Origin: Pinguiococcus pyrenoidosus
Taxonomy: Eukaryota > Sar > Pinguiophyceae > Pinguiochrysidales > Pinguiochrysidaceae
DNA: 44,183 nucleotides
Direction: 5' to 3'
Assembly (NCBI GenBank): GCA_019677205.1
Contig: JAAMXY010004250.1
Span: 1-44,183 of the forward strand
Made by a program: the position numbers and the translations under genes. Below the pieces are notes generated by a model that was not told the origin of the DNA, did not search any database, and saw only the letters and a list, made by a program, of their open reading frames with translations. Shown here piece by piece: positions 1 through 9,965 of this stretch. The stretch's first letter is position 1, and each line of letters starts with the position of its first letter.

Positions 1-32
1 CCCCTTGGCTAAGCGTAGGCCGATCGTGCAGG

Positions 33-710
33 ATGGCGAGCTCGGCGTGGGTGCAAACCTTTGACTCAACTCTCGAGGAGTACTTCTACTACAACACTGT
101 GACGGGTGACATCAAGCATGATCTACCCGCGGAGGGCTATCGCTCGCTGGAAGAGGATCGCACCCTCCAGGCAGCGGTTGTGCTACAGTCGGCGCGTCGA
201 TGTTGTCTAGCTCGGCGCCGGGTTGCTGCTGCTCGCGGCAACACCAACCCCAGCACTGACAAGGACGGCGAAACTGGCGTGGCACAGGGAGAGGAGTATG
301 GTGATGACGACTTTGATAGTGACGATTACGTCGACGAGGGGTTCGAGGATGAAAACGAAGATCTTGATGACGACGACGACGACGATGAGGACGAGGACGA
401 GGACGAGGATGAGGACGGCGTGGGCAGCGCCTTTGACCAGCTAGTTGCGGAGAAATCTCGGAATGAGCATTCTCCGCACGTCCATGGATCTTTTCTGGAG
501 CTGCAAGCGCTCGACGGCTTCATCGCCGCTGCAAGGGAGGAGGCCTACGAGGCTTACTGTCGACGGAAGAAGGCACTAGATGTGCAGGCCAAGGCTCTGG
601 AAATTGGCGCACAGAAGAAACGCGAAGAAGGGGAGAGCGCCAGGAGGGAGAGAGAAGCAAGGAAGGAGTGGCGTAGGCGAATTCACGTCACTGCGGTCGA
701 CTCTTGCTGA
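33..710 (+). CDS. WW-domain/IQ-motif acidic protein
   Basis: A 225-residue frame starts 33 bases into the window. Residues 6-32 look like an atypical WW domain: a leading Trp, a Tyr-Tyr-Asn, a Thr-Gly and a closing Pro, but the second Trp is missing. Residues 47-64 (VVLQSARRCCLARRRV) read as an IQ calmodulin-binding motif. An Asp/Glu-only stretch follows (bases 366-417), then a charged, probably coiled-coil C-terminus rich in Arg, Lys and Glu. WW domains bind proline-rich ligands, so a calcium/calmodulin-linked scaffold is possible, but that is inference. The ATG is the first Met of the frame; an upstream exon outside the window cannot be excluded. The next gene is convergent. Confidence 0.6.
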   Translation: MASSAWVQTFDSTLEEYFYYNTVTGDIKHDLPAEGYRSLEEDRTLQAAVVLQSARRCCLARRRVAAARGNTNPSTDKDGETGVAQGEEYGDDDFDSDDYVDEGFEDENEDLDDDDDDDEDEDEDEDEDGVGSAFDQLVAEKSRNEHSPHVHGSFLELQALDGFIAAAREEAYEAYCRRKKALDVQAKALEIGAQKKREEGESARREREARKEWRRRIHVTAVDSC

Positions 711-941
711 GATCGTGCGAGAAGCTGATGCGGTTGCCCTCCGCCGATCTTAAGTAGGCGAAAGCTTCGGGATCTTCGACATGTTTGAGACGTTCGAGGT
801 GTTCGAGATGCTCGAGATTCGCGTTCACATACGGACCAAAGTACGCCCACACAGAGAGAAGGAGAGAGAGAGCCAAGAAAGGCCTATGATTCTGTCCATG
901 CGCGTCTGTAGAAGACTGTGCTCGCCGCTGCGGCTTGCGCC

Positions 942-1761
942 TCACAAGTCGGCTAGCTCAATGATCTTCGCCAGGGAATCCCGTGCCGAAATGACCTCCT
1001 TCCTGCTGAGCTCCAGGTACTTCTCGACCTCGTCCTTGCCTCCCCCCGGATTGTATCTGACGAGGAAAGACGTGTGAGAACCAGTTCCCCAACATCCCGG
1101 GCCATCCTCGACGACTTACTCTCCAAACATGCTGGTGTACGCCATCTGATCCGCTTGGGAGATGGCCGTGTTCCAAGCCTCGACCGCTGCAACGAACTCC
1201 TCGATCGCGTCTGGGTCCACTCGCCCTAGGAGAGGCTTCCCATTCAAGAGATTCTGGATCGCGCAGCCAATGCAGAGATGAGACGGAGACTCGAGGGATC
1301 TTCCGATCGAGCGCCGGGACAACCTACCTCAATCTTGTACAACGGATGCTCTGTCGAGCGGCGACCAAGGTAGAAGCGGACACTGTCCGGGCTGCGGTTG
1401 CACTCCGGATTGCAGACCGTCGTCTCCTTGACCCAGTTGTCCAGCAAGTAGTTGAGGCCGTCGATGCCCTTCTTCAGGCGGGAAAAGTCGCCGATATCCC
1501 CCGCTGCCAACGCAGGATCTGAATCGGCGGAAGCCATGAGACTCTTGTCAGCCGACCCATTCTCTCAAGACGCTTACTTGCAAGACTCGTCAGGCCCGCG
1601 AGGACGGAAACACCGCCGATGGCCCGCGACACCAAGTCGCGCCTGGGGACGGCCATCTCAAGCGAAGCTCTCCGGCGAGCGGGCGCTGCTCGGAAAGCCT
1701 CGGTCGGAAGGCAGACCATGATGGCCATGGCCACGCAAGTGGCTCCTGCTGCGGCTCTCAT
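942..1761 (-). CDS. Conserved thylakoid-lumen protein with tripartite plastid presequence
   Basis: There are four exons: 1761-1578, 1518-1328, 1253-1120 and 1056-942. The GT-AG introns of 59, 74 and 63 bp keep phase and give 207 residues. Exon 1 is almost pure targeting signal: a hydrophobic signal peptide, a TEAF/RAAP junction with Phe at the expected +1 of the transit peptide, then PRRDLVSRA and a hydrophobic run ending in Ala-rich sequence, a twin-arginine thylakoid signal. The mature part is predicted helical, with NYLLDNWVKET, two Cys (CNPEC), YLGRRST and a GEYNPGGGKDEV loop. I recall similar lumenal proteins in diatoms but cannot confirm a family. A role around photosystem II is possible but unproven. 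The frame of exon 4 differs from the longest open frames there; it was chosen because it splices in phase and ends in a clean stop. Confidence 0.72.
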
Positions 1762-1907
1762 GCTGATGCACAGCTCGATAAGGCCGCGAGACGGTAGCCA
1801 CGGAGACCACTCGTGCGCATGCGATCCTTGACTTGTTTTTGCCACCGCCGACGTCCCATTTCGATACCACGCGGTAGTGTGAATCGAAAGGCCGAAGCAC
1901 GTGCAGT

Positions 1908-2043
1908 TCACTTTTAAAGACTATGAAAAGCTTAGGAATCTTCGAACTGATCGTGGTTTTCAAAGTATAAAAACTTGAAATTAAATGATGATAGGACAGG
2001 GATAGGTTGCTGGTCACGAAATTTAATTTTCATTTGATTCAAA
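1908..2043. promoter_or_regulatory. AT-rich island in a head-to-head promoter
   Basis: Between the divergent starts at 1761 and 2283, about 135 bases switch abruptly from GC-rich to AT-rich sequence, with AAAGTATAAAAACTTG and AAATTTAATTTTC. No coding frame is supported here. It is probably a nucleosome-poor promoter core serving both genes. Similar islands occur in three other divergent gaps. Confidence 0.5.
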
Positions 2044-2207
2044 CCCCGACGAAGGTGCGCGGGTGTCTCGTTCTCACATGGGCGTCGCGCTTGCGCTTCA
2101 TCTGGCTGTGATACTTCGGTACAGCGCGTTTCAAGCTCTCGCCGCAGCGCTTGCGTGAACGCACTCTCGGGTCCGGGAGGTGGTTGTGCTATGCAGTAGA
2201 TCCCAGT

Positions 2208-2223
2208 GAGAGAGAGAGAGAGA
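2208..2223 (+). repeat. GA dinucleotide tract upstream of the PI4K start
   Basis: A pure (GA)8 run lies about 60 bases before the kinase ATG, within a wider purine-rich leader (to about 2260). It may be a simple-sequence tract in the 5' UTR or a GAGA-type promoter element; nothing more can be read from it. Confidence 0.5.
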
Positions 2224-2282
2224 TCCCGAGAGAGGCGGCGAGTGGGGGGAAAGAGAAGAACGCGCTCAACGCCCAAGCAAAG

Positions 2283-5200
2283 ATGTTTCTGGCGCCGATG
2301 TTCTTCGCGGGCCTGGCCGATATTGCCATCGTGCTCATATCCTTGCTGGTCAGCAGCGGGGCGCTGGAGCGCTTTCGGAGCACAGGTGCGAAGCGCGCGA
2401 GCGCCCCACGCCGAACGGTCGAACTGAAGTCGAGAGCTGGTTTCCTGCACAGATCCCGAGGAGTTTGGCGATCACTTCGCCACCGAGATGACCTCGCTGA
2501 TGGTCCTTGCGGCGCTGCGTCTCGCTTTGGCCTATCCCCTCGTGCGCAAGCGGAAGTCCGGCGCGGCGCTGAAGGGCTGCTCGCTGCTGCTGTACATCTT
2601 TTGGGGAAGCCTGAACGTCGTTTGGGTCTTTGCGAAGTTTGCGGTGGCGCTGCGCCAGACGCTCGGATTCGTGGATGAGCTGCCCATCTGGATCCTGGTC
2701 ACTCTGAGCCTGCTTTCTTCGTTCTTTCTGCTCATCTGCGTGGAGCATCTGAGGAACACGGCCCCGGCGCCTCGACCGGTGATACTGCTTCCCCGGGCCG
2801 TCGCGCAGGGTCAGTTCGGCCGAGGTACCCGATCTGATCTGTGGTGGCGGCGCAAAGACCGCCCTGTCGGTGAACCTGACGCTTCGACTGCGCTGCTCGA
2901 CGCAGCTCCGCCGGATGCTAGCGCGCCGCCTTTCCGGATGTACGAGGCACCCGACACCGTCGGAGCACTCCCCGGCACGGACGAAAGCATGGTAAGCTAC
3001 GGCACGTCGCAAGGTCACGTCGATGCGCAGGATGCTCTGCCAAGCGACATCGAAACGCAATCCGAAGCACGCTCCTTCAGGTACGCTTCTCCCATCTGCT
3101 CAATGGCTGGAGTGGCGGCCACCAAGCTAACTCCTCGCAACTTCCCTTGCTGATCCACAGCATTCACGAGAGGCCCAGTGCGGCCCGGATCATGAGCGAC
3201 CTCTACGAAAAGGTGGACGCAGCGCGACAGCACTGGTCGGGCAAGCTTGATCGCCTCATGGAGCGCATGATCGAGATCTCGGAGGGCCCGGATCCTTTCC
3301 CCGTCCTCCTCAAGCTCTTCGCCGGGCACAACGTCGTCGCGGAGCTGGAAGCGGCATTCGTGGAGCATCCCTACGCCCTGATCTTCTACGCACCCCAGAC
3401 GCTAACGTTCCTCCTCTGCGGAGCTCTCCATCCGAGCACGTCCGAGGCTCTGCGGGACCTCATCTTGGACAACGCCGGCAAGAACGCCATCTTCTGCCAC
3501 CGAGCGCTGTACTTCCTGCGCAGCTTCTTCCTCGAGCGCGCCGCAGATGTCAAGCTCTCGTCTGAGGCGAGCTTGGCAATCTCAGACCTTGTGCGCGAGA
3601 TCGAGGCGCGCGGCGAGGTGCCCAACGAGCGGATACGAGTTGGCAAGGAGCCCACCGATGACCTCTTCCAGGGGTCGTCCACGATGTCCCCTTTCGTGAC
3701 GCTCACGAGCGTCTTGGGCGGCGAGGCCGCGCAAGCAGAAACGGTTCTGGAGCAGCCGAGCGGAGCCAGCGAGGAGTCCGAGCTCCTGCGCGTGATCGAG
3801 CCGGTGGATGGCTACGGGGCCAGAGCGGAGGCGGCACGCCGCCGCGCGGACGAAGCGACGGACGGCACTCTCGTACCAGGCAAGTGGGAGGGCCCTCCCT
3901 CGTCGGCTCAGCTGACCCCTCGGCTGGTGAATGCGCTCGTGACCGTGAGCGAAGAGCTGAATGACGTTCCGCGCGGGGATCGTACCAGCTTCCTGAGGGG
4001 TCGCCTGAGGATGATCGCGTCCGCCTATCTCCCCAGCGCGGCCGCGTACATTCCGATTGGAGACTGTCGACACCGGGTGGTGGACATCGCCGTTGACGAC
4101 TGCAGAGCCTTCAGTACGAAGGAGCGGGTGCCCATTCTCGTTATCTTGGAGGTGATCGAGTGGGGCCCTCGGACGCCTGCACCGGCCGAGGGCAAGAAAC
4201 TGTTCAGCCAGCTGCTCGAGAAGGCTGTGCAGAAGGTGCGTGGGGAGGCCCCGCCCGCTGCGGAGGGTACGGAGGCGGTACAAGTGCTTGGACTGGGGCC
4301 TGGGCGCGCCTCGAGGGAGCTGGACCTCGCGGCAGCGAGGCCGAAGCTTGAGGGAGATCGGGAGTACGCCGGCGCCAAGAGCACCAACGATTTGGAAGCT
4401 CAGAGATATCCACCCTCCACGCGCGCCGGGCAGTGGGCAAGTCCCAAAGCTGGGGATCGGCGACGGCGCAGCGAGTCTTTCGGTTTCCCTCGGACGGACA
4501 ATCTCGAGAGCGATGTGTCCACGGGCATGTCTCCTGCGGGGATTCAGCTGCCGAATCCGCGGGGGGCCACTAGAGAGGAGGAGGAGGAGCAGAAGACGCG
4601 AAGAGTGGGGGAGTCGGCCGAGTCGGAGGAGACGTCGGGGTCAGACATAGAGAGCACCATACGCCGCATCGGAAGCTCGGGCAGCATGTCGGGCGAGGAC
4701 AGGGCGCGTCCGAGGGTGGTGTTCAAGGAGGCCTGGGCGGAGATGGAGGAGCGAATACAGGAAAGGTCACGGTTCGGGCGCATCCAAGGCTGGCGGCTGC
4801 TCCCGATCATCATCAAGGCGAACGACGATCTCCGGCAGGAGCAGCTCGCAGCGCAGCTGCTGCATGCCATCTGGGAGGTCTGGCAGCAGGCAGAGGTTCC
4901 CGTCTGGCTCAGGCCGTACGACATTATTGCAACGGGCGCACGCTGCGGGGTCATCGAGGCGGTCAGCGATACCATCAGCCTGGACAGCCTTCGGCGCAAC
5001 TTTCCTTCTTATACGTCGCTCATGAACTTCTTCCGCTTCTACTTCGGACCGGAGGGAAGCGCGTCTTTCGAAGACGCTCGGCGAAATTTTGTGCGGAGCC
5101 TTGCTGGCTACGCCGTTGCCTGCTACGTGCTGCAGATCAAGGATCGGCACAACGGCAATATCCTTTTGGACAACAAGGGCCACCTCATTCATATTGATTT

Positions 5201-5594
5201 TGGGTTCATGCTTGGGAACTCTCCCGGCGGCAACATCGGTTTTGAAGCAGCGGCCTTCAAGCTCACCAACGAGTACGTGGAGCTGCTGGGTGGGCCAGAC
5301 AGCATACACTTCAAGGCCTTCCGCAATCTCTTCGTCCGGGCTTTCATGGCCTTGCGCCGCCGAAGTCACCGGATTACCCTCCTGGCGGAGATGGTGGCGG
5401 TGGGTGCTCCAAACCTGCCTTGCTTTGCTGGCGCTCCCGATCGGGTGGTCAGCGAGCTTGCTGCGCGCTTCCGTCCAGATCTGCCAGATCGTGCTGTGCA
5501 AGACTACGTGCACTGGCTGTTCAACAATGCCGTGGATCATTGGACGACGAACTGGTATGATAAGTATCAAAGATGCTGTGTCGGAATATTCTAG
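2283..5594 (+). CDS. Type III phosphatidylinositol 4-kinase (beta-like) with an N-terminal four-helix membrane region
   Basis: There are three exons, 2283-2385, 2453-3080 and 3161-5594. Introns of 67 and 80 bp splice in phase and give 1054 residues. Residues 4-25, 47-65, 77-99 and 112-131 are hydrophobic and look like four membrane helices. A helical PIK accessory region follows near 300-350 (FYAPQTLTFLLCGAL). The catalytic domain starts near 528 with YIPIGDCRHRVV and FSTKERVPILVILEVIEW, is split by an acidic linker of roughly 200 residues, and resumes at KANDDLRQEQ (~789). The catalytic loop KDRHNGNI (~903) and metal site HIDFGF (~919) are intact, and the C-terminus (YDKYQRCCVGIF) fits the PI4KB pattern. 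It should make PI4P on Golgi or endosomal membranes. The membrane N-terminus is unusual, since PI4KB is normally peripheral. A start inside exon 3 would give a soluble kinase. Confidence 0.88.
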
Positions 5595-5916
5595 CCGGAG
5601 AGCTTGGCGGCCATACGTGCTGTCGAGGGGTTCCCACCCGAAGCCTGGACGCATCAGTTTTTGAGAGTCGGGGAATCGACAGGATCGACAGGATCGACGG
5701 GATCGACAGGATCGACAGGATCGACAGGATCGACGGGTGGCGCGGCAGGACGGGTATGGAAGAGTGAGCGAGTCTTGTGAAAGCTAGCCTAGCCTAGCTT
5801 ACCAACCTAGCCCGGCGTAGCCTAGTCTAGCTTAGTCCAGCCGACGGCAATGCTGAGATGCTGGATCTGAAGGTTAAAGAACACTCGGCGCTAAATTAGG
5901 TTGGGGCCTCGAGAAT
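5595..5916. other. Convergent intergenic region with two small repeats
   Basis: This is the 3' space between the PI4K and the minus-strand gene at 5917. Besides the 9-bp array (listed separately), bases 5783-5840 are a CTAG-rich stretch built of TAGCC, TAGTC and TAGCT pentamers. No coding frame or RNA gene is evident. Confidence 0.6.
5675..5737 (+). repeat. Seven-copy 9-bp tandem repeat (ATCGACAGG)
   Basis: There are seven head-to-tail copies of ATCGACAGG; copies 3 and 7 read ATCGACGGG. The array starts about 80 bases after the PI4K stop codon, so it probably lies in the 3' UTR. The unit length is a multiple of three and it stays open in at least one frame, but it is not attached to a gene I can support. 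Confidence 0.9.
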
Positions 5917-6938
5917 TCAGGTCGTTTCTGCGTCGCCTGCAGCTGGGTCGGCCTCGCTGTCAAAAACCTCAATCTTGAGGTAGCGCTCGGGGTCTCTCTG
6001 CAGGATCTCTATTGTAGCGACGACCATACTTCTCATCACTAGCGTGTAGAAAGCGGCTCTGAAGAGAAACGCAATCATCGTGTCGAGCATTTGCCAGGTC
6101 GGCCCTGTGCGTCGCGAACGTCAGAGCATTCCCATGCACGAGGCGGTCAATTTCCGTCCAAACCTTTGAGAAACGCGTCCGAAAGCCGCAGTTGGTTCTG
6201 CAGGAACACGCGAGCGATCTCGTGGAACGTCTGAATGTTCGCAATCGGGGCGGATGGGTTAGCGATGCTTCCCTCTGTCCAAGGATGCGACGTCCAAGAT
6301 CCAAGTCAGGTCACCTTGGAGATGCTGACTGCCCAAAAGACGAGGACCGTGTGGATGATGACCTGCACGATCAAGGTATTCTTCCCCAGCTCCACTGGCC
6401 CGACCGCTCCTTCTACGCTCGCAGACACCTCCACAGACCCGCCGTCGTCCTCCGGTAGCATCTGCACGGCACCGCTCTTTCGCTGCATATCCCGGGCGAG
6501 TTTGGAGGCTTTATCGCTTCTCTGCTCAAGGATCGTCAGAGGTACTATGGAATATCCCCCCCCACATTTCCTCCTTGACTCACCTGGCTCTCCAACTTGC
6601 TGTTGAGCACTGCCTTGGACTTGGAGAACGCCTTTTCCTGAAGATTCGCGGGATCGTGAGGGGCCATTCTTTGGGTGCTGAGTGGCGATGCTACCATGTC
6701 CACGTACCTTGGAGGGGAGAAGATGCTTCACATTGTCCCCCACTTTGCGCTGACTCTGCTCACTGGCCACTCGGGTCCGCAAGGCGTGCTTGATGTTGTC
6801 GCCGGCCTGACGCCTGTTGTCTTCGCTCGGTTGCCGACTGGACACCCCAGGGGCTGCATTGTGTCCATCTCTGGTGGCGCTGGTTTGGTATGCCAGCGAC
6901 AGGACCAAGAATGCCCAAAGCGCTACCTTGAGAGACAT
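5917..6938 (-). CDS. Secreted or organellar membrane protein, function unknown
   Basis: Five exons (6938-6708, 6637-6584, 6521-6315, 6230-6164, 6104-5917) splice in phase to 248 residues. The start MSLKVALW begins a signal peptide (about residues 1-20); an in-frame ATG 14 codons upstream would mask it. The N-terminal half is polar and holds two related units, RQAGDNIKHAL and RKVGDNVKHLL. Two hydrophobic segments follow near 142-163 and 197-222, and the C-terminus is acidic. I recognise no family. The last exon frame was chosen because only it continues the open frame, with FRAAFYTLVM and ERYLKIEVFDSE. The acceptor of exon 3 is ambiguous by three bases (Q or none). It is head-to-head with the SohB-like gene. 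Confidence 0.6.
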
Positions 6939-7137
6939 GAGGCGCCTTTGGGGCCTGGCGAGGCCTTCGCTGGCTTCCAAGTTGCAGCTCTTCGCAGCAA
7001 GTCGGCTGATTCTCGTGTGATTATAGCGTGACTATGCTATCAGCTATCAGTGGACGATATTCACGGAGCCGTCTCGACGGTGTAGTGGATACTGGTATTT
7101 ATCTAGAAGATGAATATCGATTTCACACCCCTTCGGC

Positions 7138-7226
7138 TACAAGTCCCTTTATTTTTATTTTAGTTTGACCTTTGTAAAAAGATTAAGATTATTTTTATTA
7201 GAAATTAATTGAATATGAATAGAAAC
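7138..7226. promoter_or_regulatory. AT-rich island in a head-to-head promoter
   Basis: This lies in the 397-bp gap between divergent starts at 6938 and 7336. It contains TTTATTTTTATTTTAG and GAAATTAATTGAATATGAAT in an otherwise GC-rich setting. It probably acts as the shared promoter core. No reading frame through it looks like a gene. Confidence 0.5.
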
Positions 7227-7335
7227 GGAAGATGCACACGCAGACACATACGCAATGGATTCGCCGCTCAACCGTGGCGGAGATCCGCGCGCACTACGTG
7301 GCAGGCACGAGCTCGCTGGACCTGCGGTTGCGACC

Positions 7336-9591
7336 ATGTGGCGACTCCTCGTACTGGGTGTGGCGCTGGGCGCGCAGGCTGCGCGGCGGCCTCCGTCCAC
7401 TTCAGCACCCGGGCTCCAGCTGCCAAATCCGGCCCTTCCGGACGAGAAACGCCTTCATTTTCCGCGCAAATCCGTCGAGAGACTGCCGGTGCTGCTCTCC
7501 ACAGCCATGACTAGCCTTGTGGCACCAGCGGTGGCCTTGGCGGACGACATTGTGCCGTCGCTGAGCGCGCCGGCCGTCGGCGCAGCTGGCTTGGATGTGT
7601 CTGCGCTGGGCTCGCAGCTGCTTCTGTACTTCTTGCAGACGGTCATCAGCTACGGAGTGCCTGCCTTCTTTGTCCTGTTCGTCGGCTCCTCGCTGCTGTC
7701 AGGCCGGAAGCGTCAGCGCGAGGAGATGAGCGATGTCGAGCCCCCCGAAGGGCCTTTCTCCTTGCTGAAGAAGTTTTCCGCCGGGGATCGCGGGTTGCAG
7801 CTCACGCCGAATCAGGAGTTCATCAAGGTCGAGCGATTGAACGATAAGCTGGATTCCTTCCAGTTTTCGCTGCAAAAGGCCACTGGCGGACGGCAAAAGG
7901 CGCTCGCGCAGCGGCGCAGGCAGCTGCTTGCCGAGGATCTCCGCAACGAGCTGATGCTCACAGACGAGCAGCTGACCAAGATCGAAGCCCTCGAGAAGCG
8001 CTTTCTGAAGCGCCAGAAGGCCTTGCGGCGTAGGATCGACGGTGCACGCAACGCCTTCCGCGCGACGGCGCTGGCGAAGGACCCATCGGAGGTCACCAGC
8101 GCAGAGGGCCCGATGGAGGAGGACGAAGCCCTGGAAAGCAAGAAGAAGGCGTCTCCAAGCTTCTTCAGCAAGATGATGCGGGGATGGAAGTCCGGGAAGG
8201 CGGACAGTAAGGAATCCTCTGCGCTCGCGAAGGCGGGCGATGGCACCTCGGCAGAGGACTCGGACGACGCCGACATCTCGCTCATCAAGGTCGATCTCGA
8301 GGCTCCCTGGAAGGCGCCCTCGGCAGCTGCTGTCATTAAGCTTGTGGAGGACCAGTCGAAGATTGAGAAGGATTACTTGACGGAGGTCGGCAAGGTGCTC
8401 ACGGCTCCCCAGAGGAAGGTGGTCATGAAGGTCCTCAAGGCCCGAAAGCTGAAGACCGTGGCGGAGAAGGCCTCCGACGTGGAGCTGAGCGACCCCGCGT
8501 TTGACCTTGATGTCTTGCCGCTCCCTCTTCTCCTTGCCAACAGCATCGGTGCGCCGGCGGCGCCAGCGGACGCGAGCCATGTGTATGTTCTCAAGTTCTT
8601 CGGAGATCCCGCTGCCAGCCAGGTCTCCAACCTGCGGGAAGAAGTCACGGCGGTCCTCCAGGCGAGCGACGCCAGCCGCGGGGATGAAGTGGTGCTCATT
8701 TTGAACACCGGAGGCGGCACGGTGACAGGATACGGCCTGGCCGCGTCGCAGCTGCTGCGCCTCAAGGAGGCAGGTCTGCGGTTGACGATCTGCGTGGAGC
8801 AAGTGGCCGCGAGTGGCGGCTACATGATGGCGTGCACTGCAGACCACCTTGTCGCCTCGCCGTTCGCGGTGCTCGGGAGCATTGGGGTAATCACCGACAT
8901 TCCAAACGTGTATGAGCGCCTGAAGCGCGAGGGCATCGCCTTCCAGACGGTCACCGCCGGCAAGTACAAGCGCACGTTGACGCCCACGAAGCGGATCACG
9001 AGAGAGGATGTGGTGAAGACCAAGTCCGACATTGAGTCCGTCCTGGTCCTCTTCAAGAACTTCGTGCACGAGCAGAGACCCAAGCTGCACATCGAGAAGG
9101 TCGCCACGGGGGAAACCTGGTTTGGGAAGGATGCAATGGATCGCGATCTTTGCGACGAGCTCAAAACCCCGGACGATGTGCTGCTGCGCTTTCGGGACCA
9201 GGGCTCCGAAATCTACTCCATCGAGTACAAGGAGCCGCAGGAGACTCGGCTGATGCAGCTGCTGACGGCGTCGTCGTCGTCAACGAGTTTGAGGGACGCG
9301 CTGGGCACCTTGGCCCTGAATAAGCTCCTGTCCGATGGAAATCTCTCGAGCTTGGACGCTTCGTCAACGAAGCTGCTGGAGGAGCTGCGCCGCACGGGCA
9401 CGCCCATGTTGGAAGGGCAAGACTACGAGGACTGTGGCTATGGCGATGGCTATGGTGGATCGAGGCAGGGTTCCCAGGGAGTTGGGCCCATGTTGATTGA
9501 TGAGAGGGACACGGCAAATTCGATCCGCGCGGACGCAGGCTCGCTAATGCGTCGACTTGGGAATCTGCTTTTTGACCAGGAGAAGAAGTGA
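7336..9591 (+). CDS. Plastid SohB-like S49 signal-peptide-peptidase family protease
   Basis: An intronless gene of 751 residues. I chose MWRLLVLGVALGAQA at 7336 because it opens a signal peptide; an in-frame ATG lies 27 codons earlier at 7255. A second hydrophobic stretch ending in ALADD and a membrane segment (LLLYFLQTVISYGVPAFFVLF) follow, so thylakoid or envelope targeting is likely. Residues ~120-330 are a charged, coiled-coil-rich region not found in bacterial SohB. The protease domain carries LNTGGGTVTGYGLAASQL, VAASGGYMMA and AGKYKRTLT. The nucleophile is Ser493 and the general base Lys545, 52 residues apart, as in the bacterial SppA dyad. The C-terminus is Gly/Ser-rich. It probably cleaves residual signal peptides or damaged membrane proteins in the plastid. 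Confidence 0.85.
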   Translation: MWRLLVLGVALGAQAARRPPSTSAPGLQLPNPALPDEKRLHFPRKSVERLPVLLSTAMTSLVAPAVALADDIVPSLSAPAVGAAGLDVSALGSQLLLYFLQTVISYGVPAFFVLFVGSSLLSGRKRQREEMSDVEPPEGPFSLLKKFSAGDRGLQLTPNQEFIKVERLNDKLDSFQFSLQKATGGRQKALAQRRRQLLAEDLRNELMLTDEQLTKIEALEKRFLKRQKALRRRIDGARNAFRATALAKDPSEVTSAEGPMEEDEALESKKKASPSFFSKMMRGWKSGKADSKESSALAKAGDGTSAEDSDDADISLIKVDLEAPWKAPSAAAVIKLVEDQSKIEKDYLTEVGKVLTAPQRKVVMKVLKARKLKTVAEKASDVELSDPAFDLDVLPLPLLLANSIGAPAAPADASHVYVLKFFGDPAASQVSNLREEVTAVLQASDASRGDEVVLILNTGGGTVTGYGLAASQLLRLKEAGLRLTICVEQVAASGGYMMACTADHLVASPFAVLGSIGVITDIPNVYERLKREGIAFQTVTAGKYKRTLTPTKRITREDVVKTKSDIESVLVLFKNFVHEQRPKLHIEKVATGETWFGKDAMDRDLCDELKTPDDVLLRFRDQGSEIYSIEYKEPQETRLMQLLTASSSSTSLRDALGTLALNKLLSDGNLSSLDASSTKLLEELRRTGTPMLEGQDYEDCGYGDGYGGSRQGSQGVGPMLIDERDTANSIRADAGSLMRRLGNLLFDQEKK

Positions 9592-9965
9592 AGAAAACAG
9601 ATTCAGTCTCTTTGAGTTCTTCAGTGCGCCGCTACTCTCCTGTCGTCCTCGCATGGTCGCATGGCCTGGACGGAACGCGATCTGTTCTGCGGGATGAGCG
9701 CACTCGAGGGCATCGGATTCCCTCCCTCAAGAGCCAACCCTCTCGCAAGCGTCACACTCTCTTTCATGCGCTACACCCGCTCTCAAGTGCTCGATATGGC
9801 ACGATTCCATCGGAGATGGCTGCTATCCATTGGCGTGCCTTGGTCACGAACGGAGCCGGTGCGCCGATGCGTGTCTCTATCTCTCTCGCATGAGTCTATG
9901 TGCGCCACCCCGATACTCGCCTCGATCGAAAAAAGTCATCTGATAAAACGGGATGCGTGCGGAAC
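9592..9965. other. Convergent intergenic region, nothing seen
   Basis: This lies between the stop codons of the SohB-like and RING-CH/FHA genes. No repeat, RNA gene or convincing frame was found; it is presumably two 3' UTRs. Confidence 0.5.

Noticed and set aside
7699-9090. 463-codon minus-strand open frame
   Set aside because: Antisense to the SohB-like gene, whose catalytic motifs are on the plus strand.
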